Source: an uncultured OCS116 cluster bacterium
GTDB taxonomy: Bacteria; Pseudomonadota; Alphaproteobacteria; Rhizobiales; TMED25
Length of the DNA: 45,855 nucleotides
Assembly: GCA_902633855.1 (NCBI GenBank)
Contig: CACPHU010000002.1
Coordinates: 115,001-160,855, forward strand
Reading direction: 5' to 3'
The notes under the pieces were generated by a model that saw nothing but the letters and a program-made list of their open reading frames with translations, ran no database searches and was not told where the DNA came from. Positions 1 through 9,370 of this stretch are shown here, one piece after another (the stretch's first letter is position 1; every line of letters begins with the position of its first letter). A program made the position numbers and the translations under genes.

Positions 1-107
1 AAAAGGTAATTATTCATCAACATTTGCATGTATTAAGGTTGAAAAAATGAAGTTTTTACAAAAATTTTGGACTAGTTTTTTTTTAATAACTGAAATAAGA
101 TTTTAAT

Positions 108-1454
108 ATGCGGTTTTTACTAAAAAATAAGATAATTATTATTTCTTCTTCAATTATTATTTTGCTAATTGTTATATTCTTCTATTTCAAGAAAGCTGTT
201 CAGCCTGTGCAAATTATTTCAAACCCAAATATAACAAACATAATACCCACTGAAGAATTCATTAGTCAAAATAGCACGGATATCCCGGGGGCAGTTCAAA
301 TTATAGAGTCAGACTCGAGCCAAAAGGAAATTATTGGCAAACAGGAAGTTTATAGTTTTGATTTAGTTGACAAACACGAATTCAAGAATGGAGATACAAT
401 AGTTGGTATATTAAAAAACAGAGGCTTTGAATTGTCTGAAGCAATTGCACTATCAAATGCCATAAACCCAATTATTCCTGTAAAATTAATTCAGATTGGT
501 GATCAAATTGAGATCTACAGGTCTGAAAAAGACAGATCTTATAAAATAATTTTAATAACAAAAGGGGCACGATTAGCCGTCATAAAAGAGAAAGGTGAGT
601 ATAAGGCAGATTTAATACGAGAGCCTGCTAAATTAAATTATGTATACAGAGAATTTCTCATTGACGATAATTTTTATGATAGTTCAATCAGAAATGATAT
701 TCCTGAATCAATACTTAATAAAGCCATTGAATTGCATAGCAAAAATGTAAATTTTTCACGTGACATAAGAGTTGGAACAAAATCAAAATTGTATTTTACA
801 AATAATCAGAGTTTTAAAAAAGGTGAAAATGGTAAATTTGAGCTCCTGTATTCATCTCTAAGCAATCAAATTATAAATGAAGAATTCTTTTTATATCAAA
901 CAATGGACGAGAAAAAAAATTACTATGATCGAGAAGGTATTGGAGCCGGAGGAATGAAAATAATAAGCCCGCTTAGAAAATTGATCGAAACTTCAAAATA
1001 TGGTATGAGAGTTCACCCTGTGTCTGGTGAAGAAAAAATGCATTATGGAATTGATTATGCAGCGGAACTCAATACACCCATTTTTGCGATTGCAGATGGG
1101 GTAGTTGATTTTATTGGTGTTAAGGGTGATTTTGGTAATTACATCAGATTATCTCATGCAAATAACGTAGAATCAGCATATGCACATCTCAATAAATTTT
1201 CCGAAAACCTTATTAAAGGAAGTTTAGTAAATCAGTCTGACATCATTGGCTATGCTGGGCAAACCGGACTGAGTACAGGTGTTCACCTTCATTATGAAAT
1301 AATCGTTAACGAGAAGAGAATAGACCCGAACAGATTTGATGAGGAGATCAACAATTATTTCCTCACCAATGAGGAACTTGCTGACTTCGATATTGAAAGG
1401 GAAAAAATTAGAAATGATATTAGAAAGCTAGAGCAAAAAATTACTTACCAATAG
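108..1454 (+). CDS. M23-family (LytM/NlpD-like) membrane-anchored murein endopeptidase
   Basis: This is a cell-wall peptidase that probably cuts peptide cross-links in the periplasm, or activates amidases if catalytically weak. Residues 7-28 form one hydrophobic N-terminal anchor, and about residues 90-140 look LysM- or OapA-like. The C-terminal M23 domain spans about 285-410. It keeps the metal-site pattern: H312 and D316 in MHYGIDYA, and H393/H395 in GVHLHYE. H360 in AYAH fits the other catalytic histidine, so the enzyme looks active. The final 30 residues are charged and probably helical. The start is the first ATG before the anchor. The gene converges on the DUF4167 gene with a 14-base overlap of the 3' ends. 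Family assignment is firm; the exact bond cleaved is not known. Confidence 0.93.
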   Translation: MRFLLKNKIIIISSSIIILLIVIFFYFKKAVQPVQIISNPNITNIIPTEEFISQNSTDIPGAVQIIESDSSQKEIIGKQEVYSFDLVDKHEFKNGDTIVGILKNRGFELSEAIALSNAINPIIPVKLIQIGDQIEIYRSEKDRSYKIILITKGARLAVIKEKGEYKADLIREPAKLNYVYREFLIDDNFYDSSIRNDIPESILNKAIELHSKNVNFSRDIRVGTKSKLYFTNNQSFKKGENGKFELLYSSLSNQIINEEFFLYQTMDEKKNYYDREGIGAGGMKIISPLRKLIETSKYGMRVHPVSGEEKMHYGIDYAAELNTPIFAIADGVVDFIGVKGDFGNYIRLSHANNVESAYAHLNKFSENLIKGSLVNQSDIIGYAGQTGLSTGVHLHYEIIVNEKRIDPNRFDEEINNYFLTNEELADFDIEREKIRNDIRKLEQKITYQ

Positions 1455-1851
1455 ATTGTTCTTCGATTGTGACTGGTATTATCTTACCTTGCTCAATATT
1501 ATCTGAGTTTGATTGGTTTTTTGTTATAGTTTTTTCTTTTGACTGATCATTTTCATCGTATCCGTTGGAAATAACCTGTTCATTTATAGAGTGATTTTGA
1601 CTTCTTTGTATTTTAAGTTCATTAGCATCGACAATTCGCTGGTAATGCTCTGCATACTGAAGATAACTTTCGGAAGCTATCGGGTCACCAGAGGATTGCG
1701 ACTCACGTGATAATGCCAAATACTTTTCGACAATCTGCGAAGCGCTTCCTTTAATTTTTATATCTGGACCGTTCGACTCCAAAAGTCTAGAAGATGTGTT
1801 CGATCTCCTTGGTCTATTTCTATTTTTTTTCTTTGTTGGCAAAAGTACCAT
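1441..1851 (-). CDS. DUF4167 domain protein (small, basic N-terminus)
   Basis: This is a 136-residue protein of the alphaproteobacterial DUF4167 family. The N-terminus is rich in Lys, Arg and Asn (residues 7-17), suggesting nucleic-acid binding. The conserved segment at about 25-75 reads SNGPDIKIKGSASQIVEKYL and then SYLQYAEHYQRI, the family signature. The rest is polar, low complexity and probably disordered. It lies downstream of prmC on the same strand, 176 bases away, which is the usual alphaproteobacterial order prfA-prmC-DUF4167. The family's function is not established; a link to translation or RNA is inferred only from position and charge. Confidence 0.88.
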   Translation of the reverse strand: MVLLPTKKKNRNRPRRSNTSSRLLESNGPDIKIKGSASQIVEKYLALSRESQSSGDPIASESYLQYAEHYQRIVDANELKIQRSQNHSINEQVISNGYDENDQSKEKTITKNQSNSDNIEQGKIIPVTIEEQSIGK

Positions 1852-2027
1852 TTGTTCCTAACTATATAAATACTGAATAGTAAATCGTATCTATGATAAT
1901 AATTGATTTAGGTTTTTCCTGAGTATTCTAAAATTAATTTTATATCTGTGCTTTGGCCGCTTACTCAGTTATATTTTACATATATATATAATTATCATAG
2001 ACATTTCAAACTAATTTGTAAAAAAAA

Positions 2028-2882
2028 TTAAAATTTGCAGCTAATTACTCTTTTTCTGCTTGATAAATCATTATATAAACTTATGTTTTTCCTCTCAAAA
2101 CCAACGCAAGTAAGGAGTTGAAATAACTCTTTGGCCATATCCTCGTTGATTTCCATAATTAAAAATTTTGCTTCATCATTACTTTTATTTTGTAAATTTG
2201 ACACTATTTTTTTGTAATGAGTCAGACCGTCAATCCCACCATCTAGTGCAATTAATGGATCGTTATATGACACTTCTAGCGGAAGTCTCTCAAGATCTTT
2301 ACTTAGGATATAAGGGGGATTTGCTATGATTATATCAAACTTATTGAAGTTAATAGCATCAAGCCAATCCGATAAAACGAAGGAAACTCTGTGATTAATA
2401 TTATATTTTTTTGCATTTAGCTGAGCGATATTTAGTGCATTTTCTGATATGTCCGAACCAATACCACTGGCATTTGGGAATTCAAGAAGTAATGTGGATA
2501 TTATACACCCAGATCCTGTTCCAAGATCGATAAGAGAAAAGTCATCATCCTTTGCATAGAGCTCCTTAATTATATCAATTATTAACTCTGTATCGGACCT
2601 TGGGTCCAAAACATTGCAATTGACAACAAATTCTCGGCCATAAAACTCGCGCTTACCTATAATATTAGAAATTGATTCACCGTCTAGCCGTCTTTTGATT
2701 AAATTTTTGAATTGATTTATTTTTTTATCATCAAGTTCCTCATTTGCATTGATGATAAGATATTCTTTGGATACACCAAGCGTGAAGGACAATAAAATTT
2801 GACACTCTAAATTGGATATCTCAATTTTATTTTTTTCAAGTTCTTGATTAGCAGCAGTTAGAATACTTATTATATCTTGCAT
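2028..2882 (-). CDS. prmC: PrmC, peptide chain release factor N5-glutamine methyltransferase
   Basis: This enzyme methylates the glutamine of the GGQ motif of release factors using S-adenosylmethionine. The N-terminal helical domain covers about 1-85. The Rossmann-fold methyltransferase follows, with motif I LIDLGTGSGCI near residue 120 and the glutamine-binding NPPY motif in IIIANPPYIL near residue 187. At 284 residues it has the family's normal length. The ATG lies three bases after the prfA stop, so the two are surely co-transcribed and the enzyme sits beside its substrate gene. The assignment is secure. Confidence 0.96.
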   Translation of the reverse strand: MQDIISILTAANQELEKNKIEISNLECQILLSFTLGVSKEYLIINANEELDDKKINQFKNLIKRRLDGESISNIIGKREFYGREFVVNCNVLDPRSDTELIIDIIKELYAKDDDFSLIDLGTGSGCIISTLLLEFPNASGIGSDISENALNIAQLNAKKYNINHRVSFVLSDWLDAINFNKFDIIIANPPYILSKDLERLPLEVSYNDPLIALDGGIDGLTHYKKIVSNLQNKSNDEAKFLIMEINEDMAKELFQLLTCVGFERKNISLYNDLSSRKRVISCKF

Positions 2883-2885
2883 CTT

Positions 2886-3962
2886 TTAATTAGTTTCACC
2901 AGCCATAATTTGAGCTTTATCTTCAGCAATGAGTGCGTCGATAATTTCTTGAAGACCCTCTGACTCCATGACCGCCACCAGCTTGTGTAAAGTAAGATTA
3001 ATCCTATGATCTGTAACCCTACCTTGTGGAAAATTGTATGTCCGTATCCTCTCAGATCTATCACCACTGCCAATTTGTGATTTTCTGTTCGAAGCTCTTT
3101 CCTGATCCATCTCATTTTTTTCTTTTTCATATAATCTAGCTCTGAGAACTTTTAATGCTTTTTCACGGTTTCTGTGTTGAGATTTTTCATCCTGCTGTGA
3201 TACAGTTATTCCTGATGGTATATGCGTAATCCTAACTGCGCTGTCCGTGGTGTTAACAGATTGCCCCCCTGGACCACTGGCTCTAAAAACATCAATCCTT
3301 ATATCTTTATCCTCAATTTTTACATCTACTTCTTCTGCTTCGGGAAGAACTGCAACTGTTGCAGCAGATGTATGAATCCGTCCACTTGACTCAGTATTTG
3401 GGACTCTTTGCACTCTGTGTACACCCGACTCAAACTTTAATTTTTGATAAACATTATTTCCAGCTATATTTGCGATGAACTCTTTGTATCCTCCAAATTC
3501 ACCCTCGTTTGAATCCATAACCTCAACTTTCCATTTATTGTTATCCGCAAATCTTAGATACATTCTCGCAAGATCCCCCACAAATAAAGCTGCTTCATCC
3601 CCGCCCGTTCCGGCTCTTATTTCAATAATCACACTTTTATTATCATCAGAGTCTTTCGGTAAAAGTAGTTCGCCAATGACGGACTGCACCTTCTCTATTT
3701 TTTGCGTTACCAGAGTAATATCTGACTTTGCCATTTCTATAACGTCATCATCCTCTGACTCAGAGTTTAGGATTTCCTCTAAATCATTCTTTTCTTTTAA
3801 AATCATGCGATACTCGATGATTGCCTTTGCTATTTCCTCTATTTTTGAGAACTCTATAGCCAATTCCGCATACTTATTTCTATCTCCCGATAAAGTCAGC
3901 ATTTGATTTTGAATATCTTCATAATTTTGAAGTATTTTATCTAATTTCTTTTCGTCTAACAT
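2886..3962 (-). CDS. prfA: Peptide chain release factor 1
   Basis: RF1 ends translation at UAA and UAG codons. The catalytic GGQ is at residues 232-234 ([10 protein letters not shown]), and the stop-codon-reading tripeptide region is VPNTES around 187-192, the RF1-type P-x-T rather than the RF2 SPF. The N-terminal part (1-100) is the helical, acidic domain 1. Length is 358, typical of RF1. The gene is co-directional with the upstream RodZ-like gene (18-base gap) and with prmC (3-base gap). Nothing unusual is seen in the motifs. Confidence 0.97.
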   Translation of the reverse strand: MLDEKKLDKILQNYEDIQNQMLTLSGDRNKYAELAIEFSKIEEIAKAIIEYRMILKEKNDLEEILNSESEDDDVIEMAKSDITLVTQKIEKVQSVIGELLLPKDSDDNKSVIIEIRAGTGGDEAALFVGDLARMYLRFADNNKWKVEVMDSNEGEFGGYKEFIANIAGNNVYQKLKFESGVHRVQRVPNTESSGRIHTSAATVAVLPEAEEVDVKIEDKDIRIDVFRASGPGGQSVNTTDSAVRITHIPSGITVSQQDEKSQHRNREKALKVLRARLYEKEKNEMDQERASNRKSQIGSGDRSERIRTYNFPQGRVTDHRINLTLHKLVAVMESEGLQEIIDALIAEDKAQIMAGETN

Positions 3963-3980
3963 TCGTAACTCAATTTTTGA

Positions 3981-4751
3981 TCAAAAAATAATGCTACTGA
4001 GATCTATTTCAACAACATCGTCCCCTGGTTTTTGCGTCAAAGCTATTTGGGTCCCATTATATTTAATGATTATATTTGATAGATTATCTGTTAACAATAT
4101 CTCATTGCCCCTAAAATTAAAGAGGTATCTCTCTCCTTTTTTGAAGTTTCTTGATATGTAAGTGTTTTCTTCGTCTACGACCTCAACCCAAACATTTCCT
4201 TGTGCATGAACTTCTATTGTATTAAATTTTTTGGCTTCTATTTGAGTGTTCTTTTCTTGAGAATTTTCATTTATGTCGAGATCTATGCTCTCATAATTAG
4301 TATTCGTTAATGAGTTATTTAACGCATCAATAGTTATCGTTTCGTGATCAGTGATATTGATATTCTTTAGCAGCACCCTCCCATAAAAATCTTCATCGTA
4401 TATAATTGTGATACAAGCCAATAACATAAATATGAAGATTATATTTCTCAAGATTGACCAGCCTCGTCTATAGAAACTTCTGCTTGAAGTCTTCTGGTCT
4501 GTGATTTTTAGTATTTGTTTCGCTACATTTCTGATTTTTTTTGAGTCTTTATCAGGAATCTGAATAAATTTAGCATACTTAATTATTAAATTATAAGCAT
4601 AGTGATTATTCGGCATTTCAGAGAAAAAATTATTTTCAATAGCATCCAAATACTCAATTGGCGCATTAAGTTCATTTGCACAATCTGTAATAAGCATGCC
4701 CTGCTTTTTTCTCCAACTAACAAGGATATCGCCTATAGTCTCCTCTTTCAT
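3981..4751 (-). CDS. RodZ-like helix-turn-helix membrane protein
   Basis: This 256-residue protein has the RodZ arrangement. An N-terminal HTH_25-type domain (about 1-75, starting TIGDILVSWRKKQGM) is followed by a basic stretch. One membrane segment lies at about 100-118 (ILRNIIFIFMLLACITIIY), then an acidic linker and a C-terminal beta-rich DUF4115-like domain (about 175-256). In the family the cytoplasmic HTH contacts MreB and the outer part acts in cell-shape control. Here it lies between lysC and prfA, a place often occupied by ptsP in alphaproteobacteria. The C-terminal domain is weakly conserved by eye, so the RodZ name is given as similarity only. Confidence 0.75.
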   Translation of the reverse strand: MKEETIGDILVSWRKKQGMLITDCANELNAPIEYLDAIENNFFSEMPNNHYAYNLIIKYAKFIQIPDKDSKKIRNVAKQILKITDQKTSSRSFYRRGWSILRNIIFIFMLLACITIIYDEDFYGRVLLKNINITDHETITIDALNNSLTNTNYESIDLDINENSQEKNTQIEAKKFNTIEVHAQGNVWVEVVDEENTYISRNFKKGERYLFNFRGNEILLTDNLSNIIIKYNGTQIALTQKPGDDVVEIDLSSIIF

Positions 4752-4780
4752 TTTCCACGCATAGTTTTTTATATAGGGAT

Positions 4781-6043
4781 CTAGTTTTGATCAAGTTTGT
4801 AGGCTGAATGTAGCGCTTTCATTGCTTTTTCGATATGCTTAAGCTCAATTAATACGCTGATCTTGATTTCTGAAGTAGTTATAGCTTGTATATTTATAGC
4901 ATTTTCAGCTAATACCGAAAACATTTGAGCTGCAACACCTGCGTGGCTTCGCATACCAACACCAATTATAGAAAGTTTCGCAATATCTTTTGATTCCTCA
5001 AGTTTGGCGTATTTGATAGTATTACTCAAACTCTCAATAACCAATTTCGCTGAACTCAAGTCTGTTTCTTGCACAGTAAATGTTAAGTCTGTGTGCATAC
5101 CATCAGCCGATATATTCTGTACTATCATATCAACATTTATTCCATTATCCGCAAGATTGCCGAATATTTCTGCGGCGACCCCTGGTTTGTCCTCAAGCTG
5201 TTGAATAGTAACTTTAGCCTCACTCTTCGAGTATGCAATTCCACTTACAACTTTATCTTCCAATATACCATCCTCATTTGTAACAACTGTGCCTATATTA
5301 GTGCTATTCGTATTATTTTCAAAATCATTTTCAATGAATGTTGACCTGACTCTGATTGGCATATTGTATGACATAGCCAATTCAACTGATCTCGTCTGGA
5401 GAACTTTAGCTCCTTGAGATGCCATTTCTAGCATCTCTTCAAATGATATATGTTTCATTTTTTGTGCTACTGGGATTATTCTTGGGTCTGATGTATAAAC
5501 TCCATCGACATCCGTGTATATATCGCATAGATCTGCATGAATACCACAAGCGATTGCCACTGCTGTTGTGTCAGAGCCGCCTCTGCCAAGGGTTGTTACT
5601 CTATTTTCTTCTGATATACCCTGAAACCCTGCAATTATTGGGACAATACCGTTTTTCATTAGATTTTCAAGATGGTTTGACTTGACATTGCTTATCCTTG
5701 CAGATCCATGAATCCCCCTAGTAATTAAAGGTATTTGCCAGCCTTGTATGGATCTCGCATCTATATTTCTTCTATTTAATATCATTGATAATATTGCCGA
5801 ACTAACCTGTTCACCTGTTGAAATTATAACATCCCTCTCAGATTGCTGCATATTATTACCCGCTTGATCTGCTAGACTTATGAGGCGGTCAGTTTCACCA
5901 GCCATTGCTGATACAACAACAGCAATTAGGGTCCCATTGGATAATTCTCTTTCAATATGGTCCGCTACTTTTGATATACAATCCATATCCGCCATTGACG
6001 TTCCGCCGAATTTCATGACAATTTTTTTATATTTTTGATCCAT
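4781..6043 (-). CDS. lysC: Aspartate kinase
   Basis: LysC phosphorylates aspartate, the first step toward lysine, threonine and methionine. The kinase domain begins MDQKYKKIVMKFGGTSM, with the nucleotide-binding KFGGTS motif, and continues through TLGRGGSDTTAVAIA. Two ACT domains at the C-terminus (from about 265, VTIQQLEDKPGVAAEIF, and about 345, LSIIGVGMRSHAGVAAQMF) are the usual feedback sites. I start at 6043, giving 420 residues, close to the family's length of about 405-415. A longer frame from 6082 adds a hydrophobic extension unlike the family. No start has a clear ribosome site. The gene is divergent from ubiG. Confidence 0.95.
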   Translation of the reverse strand: MDQKYKKIVMKFGGTSMADMDCISKVADHIERELSNGTLIAVVVSAMAGETDRLISLADQAGNNMQQSERDVIISTGEQVSSAILSMILNRRNIDARSIQGWQIPLITRGIHGSARISNVKSNHLENLMKNGIVPIIAGFQGISEENRVTTLGRGGSDTTAVAIACGIHADLCDIYTDVDGVYTSDPRIIPVAQKMKHISFEEMLEMASQGAKVLQTRSVELAMSYNMPIRVRSTFIENDFENNTNSTNIGTVVTNEDGILEDKVVSGIAYSKSEAKVTIQQLEDKPGVAAEIFGNLADNGINVDMIVQNISADGMHTDLTFTVQETDLSSAKLVIESLSNTIKYAKLEESKDIAKLSIIGVGMRSHAGVAAQMFSVLAENAINIQAITTSEIKISVLIELKHIEKAMKALHSAYKLDQN

Positions 6044-6116
6044 TGTAGACTTGAGTTCTATTACTATAAGCTTTAAATACATAATATATATTTTAATACT
6101 TACTGCAAGGTGAACT

Positions 6117-6863
6117 ATGGTTCCTGAAATGAATAAAACCGTTGATCAATTGGAAATAACAAAATTTTCAAATATATCTTATGATTGGTGGAATCCTGAA
6201 GGAAAATTTGCGACGCTGCATAAAATTAATCCAATCAGAGTTAAGTTTATGCTCGATTTAATTTTTAAAAACAACCAGATTGATGTCCATGCAGAAAGAC
6301 CCCTTGCTAATTTTCGTGTATTGGATATTGGTTGTGGAGGAGGATTATCATCCGAACCTTTTGCAAAGCTTGGAGCCCATGTATGCAGTGTTGACGCTGA
6401 TAAACAGGCAATAGAGGTTGCAAAAAATCATGCAAAAAATGATAAATTGAAAATTGATTACAAGAACTGTTCTGTCGAGGACCTATCATTAAAAAAAGAT
6501 GGTAAGTTTGATGTCATATTAATATTGGAGCTTCTCGAGCACATTGATGACACAAACCACTTCCTCTCGATTGCATTAAAATACCTGAAAAAAAATGGAG
6601 TTGTTTTTGTTTCTACTATAAATAAAAATATTAAATCGATGGTTTTAGCAAAATTTGCCGCAGAGTATATTCTTAACTGGGTTCCGAAGGGAACGCATGA
6701 CTGGAATAAATTTATTACACCAAGTAATTTAAGTCAGATGATGGAACGTCATGGTTTTGATGAGGTATTAAGGGCGGGTATTGTATTTGATCCAGTTAGT
6801 CTAAAATGGAAGCAATCAACGGACGTCAGTGTCAATTACATAACATCTTTTTCACAGATGTAA
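6117..6863 (+). CDS. ubiG: UbiG, ubiquinone biosynthesis O-methyltransferase
   Basis: UbiG performs both O-methylations of the ubiquinone ring. The N-terminus has the family sequence ISYDWWNPEGKFATLHKINP, and motif I is VLDIGCGGGLSSEPFAKLGA (about 68-87). EDLSLK and DVILILELLEHI follow in the expected places, and GTHDWNKFITPSNL is the conserved late segment. AAGGTG lies just upstream of the ATG at 6117 and supports that start; a second ATG four codons in is possible. Length is 248, normal. The gene is divergent from lysC, the usual alphaproteobacterial neighbourhood. Confidence 0.95.
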   Translation: MVPEMNKTVDQLEITKFSNISYDWWNPEGKFATLHKINPIRVKFMLDLIFKNNQIDVHAERPLANFRVLDIGCGGGLSSEPFAKLGAHVCSVDADKQAIEVAKNHAKNDKLKIDYKNCSVEDLSLKKDGKFDVILILELLEHIDDTNHFLSIALKYLKKNGVVFVSTINKNIKSMVLAKFAAEYILNWVPKGTHDWNKFITPSNLSQMMERHGFDEVLRAGIVFDPVSLKWKQSTDVSVNYITSFSQM

Positions 6864-6864
6864 T

Positions 6865-7290
6865 CTAATTTTTGTCATCAGGAATTTCGGGGATTTGGAT
6901 AATATCAATGCCTTCATCCACGAGTTCTGTAATCTCTGTTTTTGATGCTTTTCCATATATAGGGCGCATCTCAGCTTCATTATAGTGGATCTTTCGCGCC
7001 TCCTCAGGAAACTGGTCACCCACATATTCAGAATTTTTCTTTATTTCATCTCTAATTTTACGAATGGCATCATTTATAGATCTGGAGCTACTATTTGCGA
7101 TGACATTACCATTTTTTGTGTTCGTTTTTTTTGGAATTCCGGGAGCCATCAAGGACTTTGATATATTAATGCTGCCGCACTCTGGGCAAACTATTTCATT
7201 CGCATCCAGCTGCTTCTGATAACTCTTTGAGTCTTTGAACCATGACTCAAAAAAGTGCTCATTCTCACAGAATAAATCATATCTTATCAT
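6865..7290 (-). CDS. DUF1178 family zinc-ribbon-like protein
   Basis: This is a 141-residue protein of the DUF1178 family. The N-terminus MIRYDLFCENEHFFESWF and the pair CPECGS (C35, C38), together with C8, make a probable small zinc-ribbon fold. The middle is a charged stretch with the family's EEARKIHYNEAEMRPIYG segment (about 100-117), followed by a short acidic tail. Its function is not known. It converges on ubiG with one base between the stops and lies downstream of the nitrilase-family gene, an arrangement often seen in alphaproteobacteria (grxC, nit, DUF1178). Confidence 0.88.
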   Translation of the reverse strand: MIRYDLFCENEHFFESWFKDSKSYQKQLDANEIVCPECGSINISKSLMAPGIPKKTNTKNGNVIANSSSRSINDAIRKIRDEIKKNSEYVGDQFPEEARKIHYNEAEMRPIYGKASKTEITELVDEGIDIIQIPEIPDDKN

Positions 7291-7332
7291 TCAAAAAATC
7301 CATTTTAAATTAATTTAAATATACTCTTGTAT

Positions 7333-8157
7333 TCATATATAATAATTATTTTGGTTAACAGAAGGTATTTTTTTTCTAAAATTTTCAACCATTGTGATAT
7401 CAATATCTGCAAGAGCAATGCTATCCTCGTCTGAAATTTCAGTTATAATCTCTCCCCACGGAGAAATTATCATAGTGCGTCCATAAGATATTCTACCATT
7501 TTCATGTTTACCCACTTGCGCTGGGGCCAGTATAAAACAGCCTGTCTCAATTGCCCTCGCTCTTAGAAGGGTATGCCAGTGTGCTTCTCCTGTAGTAACT
7601 GTAAAAGCAGATGGTACAATTATCACAGATGCTCCTTTTTGAGCTAATTTTCTATATAATTCAGGAAATCTTAAATCATAACATATTGTAAGTCCAACAT
7701 CACACCAGGGTAGCGTCACCAACGATAATTTCTTTCCGGGTTTATATATTTTTGACTCATGGTACTTTTCACCGTCACTCAAGGTTACATCGAACATGTG
7801 TATCTTATCATAAACGCCAATAATATCTCCATCAGGATTGAATGCATATGTCCTATTAAGCGCCAAATCCTCATTGTATTTTATGGATATTGAGCCAACT
7901 ATCACAAATAAACCTAACTTTTTGACAATACTCCGAAGTTTTCTTAAACCAAAATCTTCATCTTCATAAGAGATATTTTCAAATAAAGAGGCTTTATTTT
8001 CTGCCATTAGAAGGGATTGTTCCGGTGTAACAATAAAATCTGCGCCCTTTTCTTTTGCTTCCTGAAACCTGGTCTCCAGTGTGGAGAGATTTTCAGATAT
8101 TTTTGTGCCTGTCGTCATCTGAATACAAGCAACCCTAAATTGATGATTTTTACTCAT
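7333..8157 (-). CDS. Carbon-nitrogen hydrolase, Nit2/omega-amidase-like
   Basis: This nitrilase-superfamily amidase has the catalytic triad E46 (VTPEQS), K118 (GVYDKIHMFD) and C159 (GLTICYDLRFPELYRKL). The sequence resembles the Nit1/Nit2 branch, which hydrolyses deaminated glutathione or omega-amides such as 2-oxoglutaramate. Length is 274, normal. Its start overlaps the end of the glutaredoxin gene by eight bases, so translation is probably coupled. That neighbourhood fits a repair role in glutathione metabolism, an inference from Nit1 biology. The exact substrate cannot be read from the sequence. Confidence 0.9.
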   Translation of the reverse strand: MSKNHQFRVACIQMTTGTKISENLSTLETRFQEAKEKGADFIVTPEQSLLMAENKASLFENISYEDEDFGLRKLRSIVKKLGLFVIVGSISIKYNEDLALNRTYAFNPDGDIIGVYDKIHMFDVTLSDGEKYHESKIYKPGKKLSLVTLPWCDVGLTICYDLRFPELYRKLAQKGASVIIVPSAFTVTTGEAHWHTLLRARAIETGCFILAPAQVGKHENGRISYGRTMIISPWGEIITEISDEDSIALADIDITMVENFRKKIPSVNQNNYYI

Positions 8158-8422
8158 TTATATTATTTAAAATAATGTCGTTTAAGGTACCCTTCCTATC
8201 CATTTCATACAGCTCATCACAACCACCAATGTGAACATCATTTATAAATATTTGTGGTACAGTCCTCGAACCATTAGCTTTTTCAAGCATCTTTTTCCTA
8301 AGAGTAATATCACTGGAAACATCGTATTCGGAATAGCTGACATTTTTTTCGTCCAACAACCTCTTAGCTGCAACACAATAGAAGCAGTTTACTGAAGTAT
8401 AAATTTCTATATTCATTGACAT
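8150..8422 (-). CDS. grxC: Glutaredoxin 3-type (GrxC) with CFYC active site
   Basis: A 90-residue single-domain glutaredoxin. The active site is C13-F-Y-C16 in SVNCFYCVAAKRLL, a dithiol site with phenylalanine where the family usually has proline (CPYC). The TVPQIFIN segment (cis-proline) and GGCDEL glutathione-binding segment are intact. It should reduce mixed disulfides with glutathione in the cytoplasm. The start could be the ATG at 8422 or the one two codons later. It overlaps the downstream nitrilase-family gene by eight bases. Confidence 0.92.
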   Translation of the reverse strand: MSMNIEIYTSVNCFYCVAAKRLLDEKNVSYSEYDVSSDITLRKKMLEKANGSRTVPQIFINDVHIGGCDELYEMDRKGTLNDIILNNINE

Positions 8423-8499
8423 TTTTTATACAAATCTATTTTTTTAATATTAAATGTAAATATGGTATGTTTCATAATATTACAAATCCAATTTAACAG

Positions 8500-9363
8500 A
8501 TGTCCGAATATCAGAAAGAAAATAAGATATTATTCAACCGAAAGAAGTTAAGACGCTCTCGGGTTCGAGCGATGAATTATGATATACGAAACTTCATTTA
8601 TGAGCACACTGCCCAAGATCTTACGTCGAGATTAGATGAAATAAATAGAGAGTTTAAATCAATTCTAATTCTTACAAAGAATAAAAATTTTATATCGGCT
8701 AAATCCCTTACTAAAAAAATAAAAGATCCATTAATTGTCAGCCCAATAAGTTTATCAAACAAAAAAGCGATAATGATTGAGGATGAGGAGAACTTGCCCT
8801 TTCAAGAGAATTCATTTGATTTGATTCTATCCGACCTCATGCTTCACGCATCAAATAATCTCAAAACCTCGTTAGAAAAGATATATGCACTCTTGAAGCC
8901 AGATGGACTAATGCTATGCAGTATGTTCGGTTCAGAAACATTAAGAGAACTCAGGGGTTGTCTACTTGGAGCCGAAGAACAATTCAAAGAAAAGGTATAC
9001 CCGCGTATACACCCATTTACTGATATCAGAACAGCGGGTGATATCTTGCAAAGCTCAGGTTTCAAACTTTGTGTTGCGGATGATACAACAATTAAGGTTA
9101 CCTCGAAAGATGTTTATCAATTGGTGAAATTAATCAGATCTATGGGTGAGAATAACTACTTAAATATAGACAAACCAAATATTTCGAGAAATATATGGAA
9201 TAAGACATCCGAGTTGATGAAAGATACTACGCCTTATGAAGATGGGGTAATATCAACTTTTCAAATATTAACTCTCACCGGTTGGAAGTATCATGCAGAC
9301 CAACCAAAACCACTAAAACCTGGGTCAGCCAAGATAAGCCTCGCTGATTTTTTTGATAAATAA
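8500..9363 (+). CDS. BioC/NDUFAF5-like methyltransferase fold protein with a degenerate SAM motif
   Basis: This 287-residue protein belongs to the alphaproteobacterial class usually labelled SAM-dependent methyltransferase, related to BioC and mitochondrial NDUFAF5. The N-terminus (LFNRKKLRRSRVRAM) and the later blocks LPFQENSFDLILSDLMLHA, LKPDGLMLCSMFGSETLREL and YPRIHPFTDIRTAGDILQSSGF are conserved. Where motif I with its glycine-rich SAM loop should be, the sequence reads SILILTKNKNFISAKSL, with no glycines, so SAM binding is doubtful. It is divergent from grxC and converges on the Nudix gene. Its role, perhaps complex I assembly or none catalytic, is an inference. Confidence 0.8.
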   Translation: MSEYQKENKILFNRKKLRRSRVRAMNYDIRNFIYEHTAQDLTSRLDEINREFKSILILTKNKNFISAKSLTKKIKDPLIVSPISLSNKKAIMIEDEENLPFQENSFDLILSDLMLHASNNLKTSLEKIYALLKPDGLMLCSMFGSETLRELRGCLLGAEEQFKEKVYPRIHPFTDIRTAGDILQSSGFKLCVADDTTIKVTSKDVYQLVKLIRSMGENNYLNIDKPNISRNIWNKTSELMKDTTPYEDGVISTFQILTLTGWKYHADQPKPLKPGSAKISLADFFDK

Positions 9364-9370
9364 GCAAGAC

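Noticed and set aside
2-105. Frame open from the window edge ending at 105, possible tail of an upstream gene
   Set aside because: Thirty-four codons are open, but another frame is also open for 15 codons and no family is recognisable, so it cannot be supported.
3475-3906. Long plus-strand reading frame opposite prfA
   Set aside because: It lies fully inside prfA, is serine- and isoleucine-rich as expected of an antisense shadow, and matches no family.
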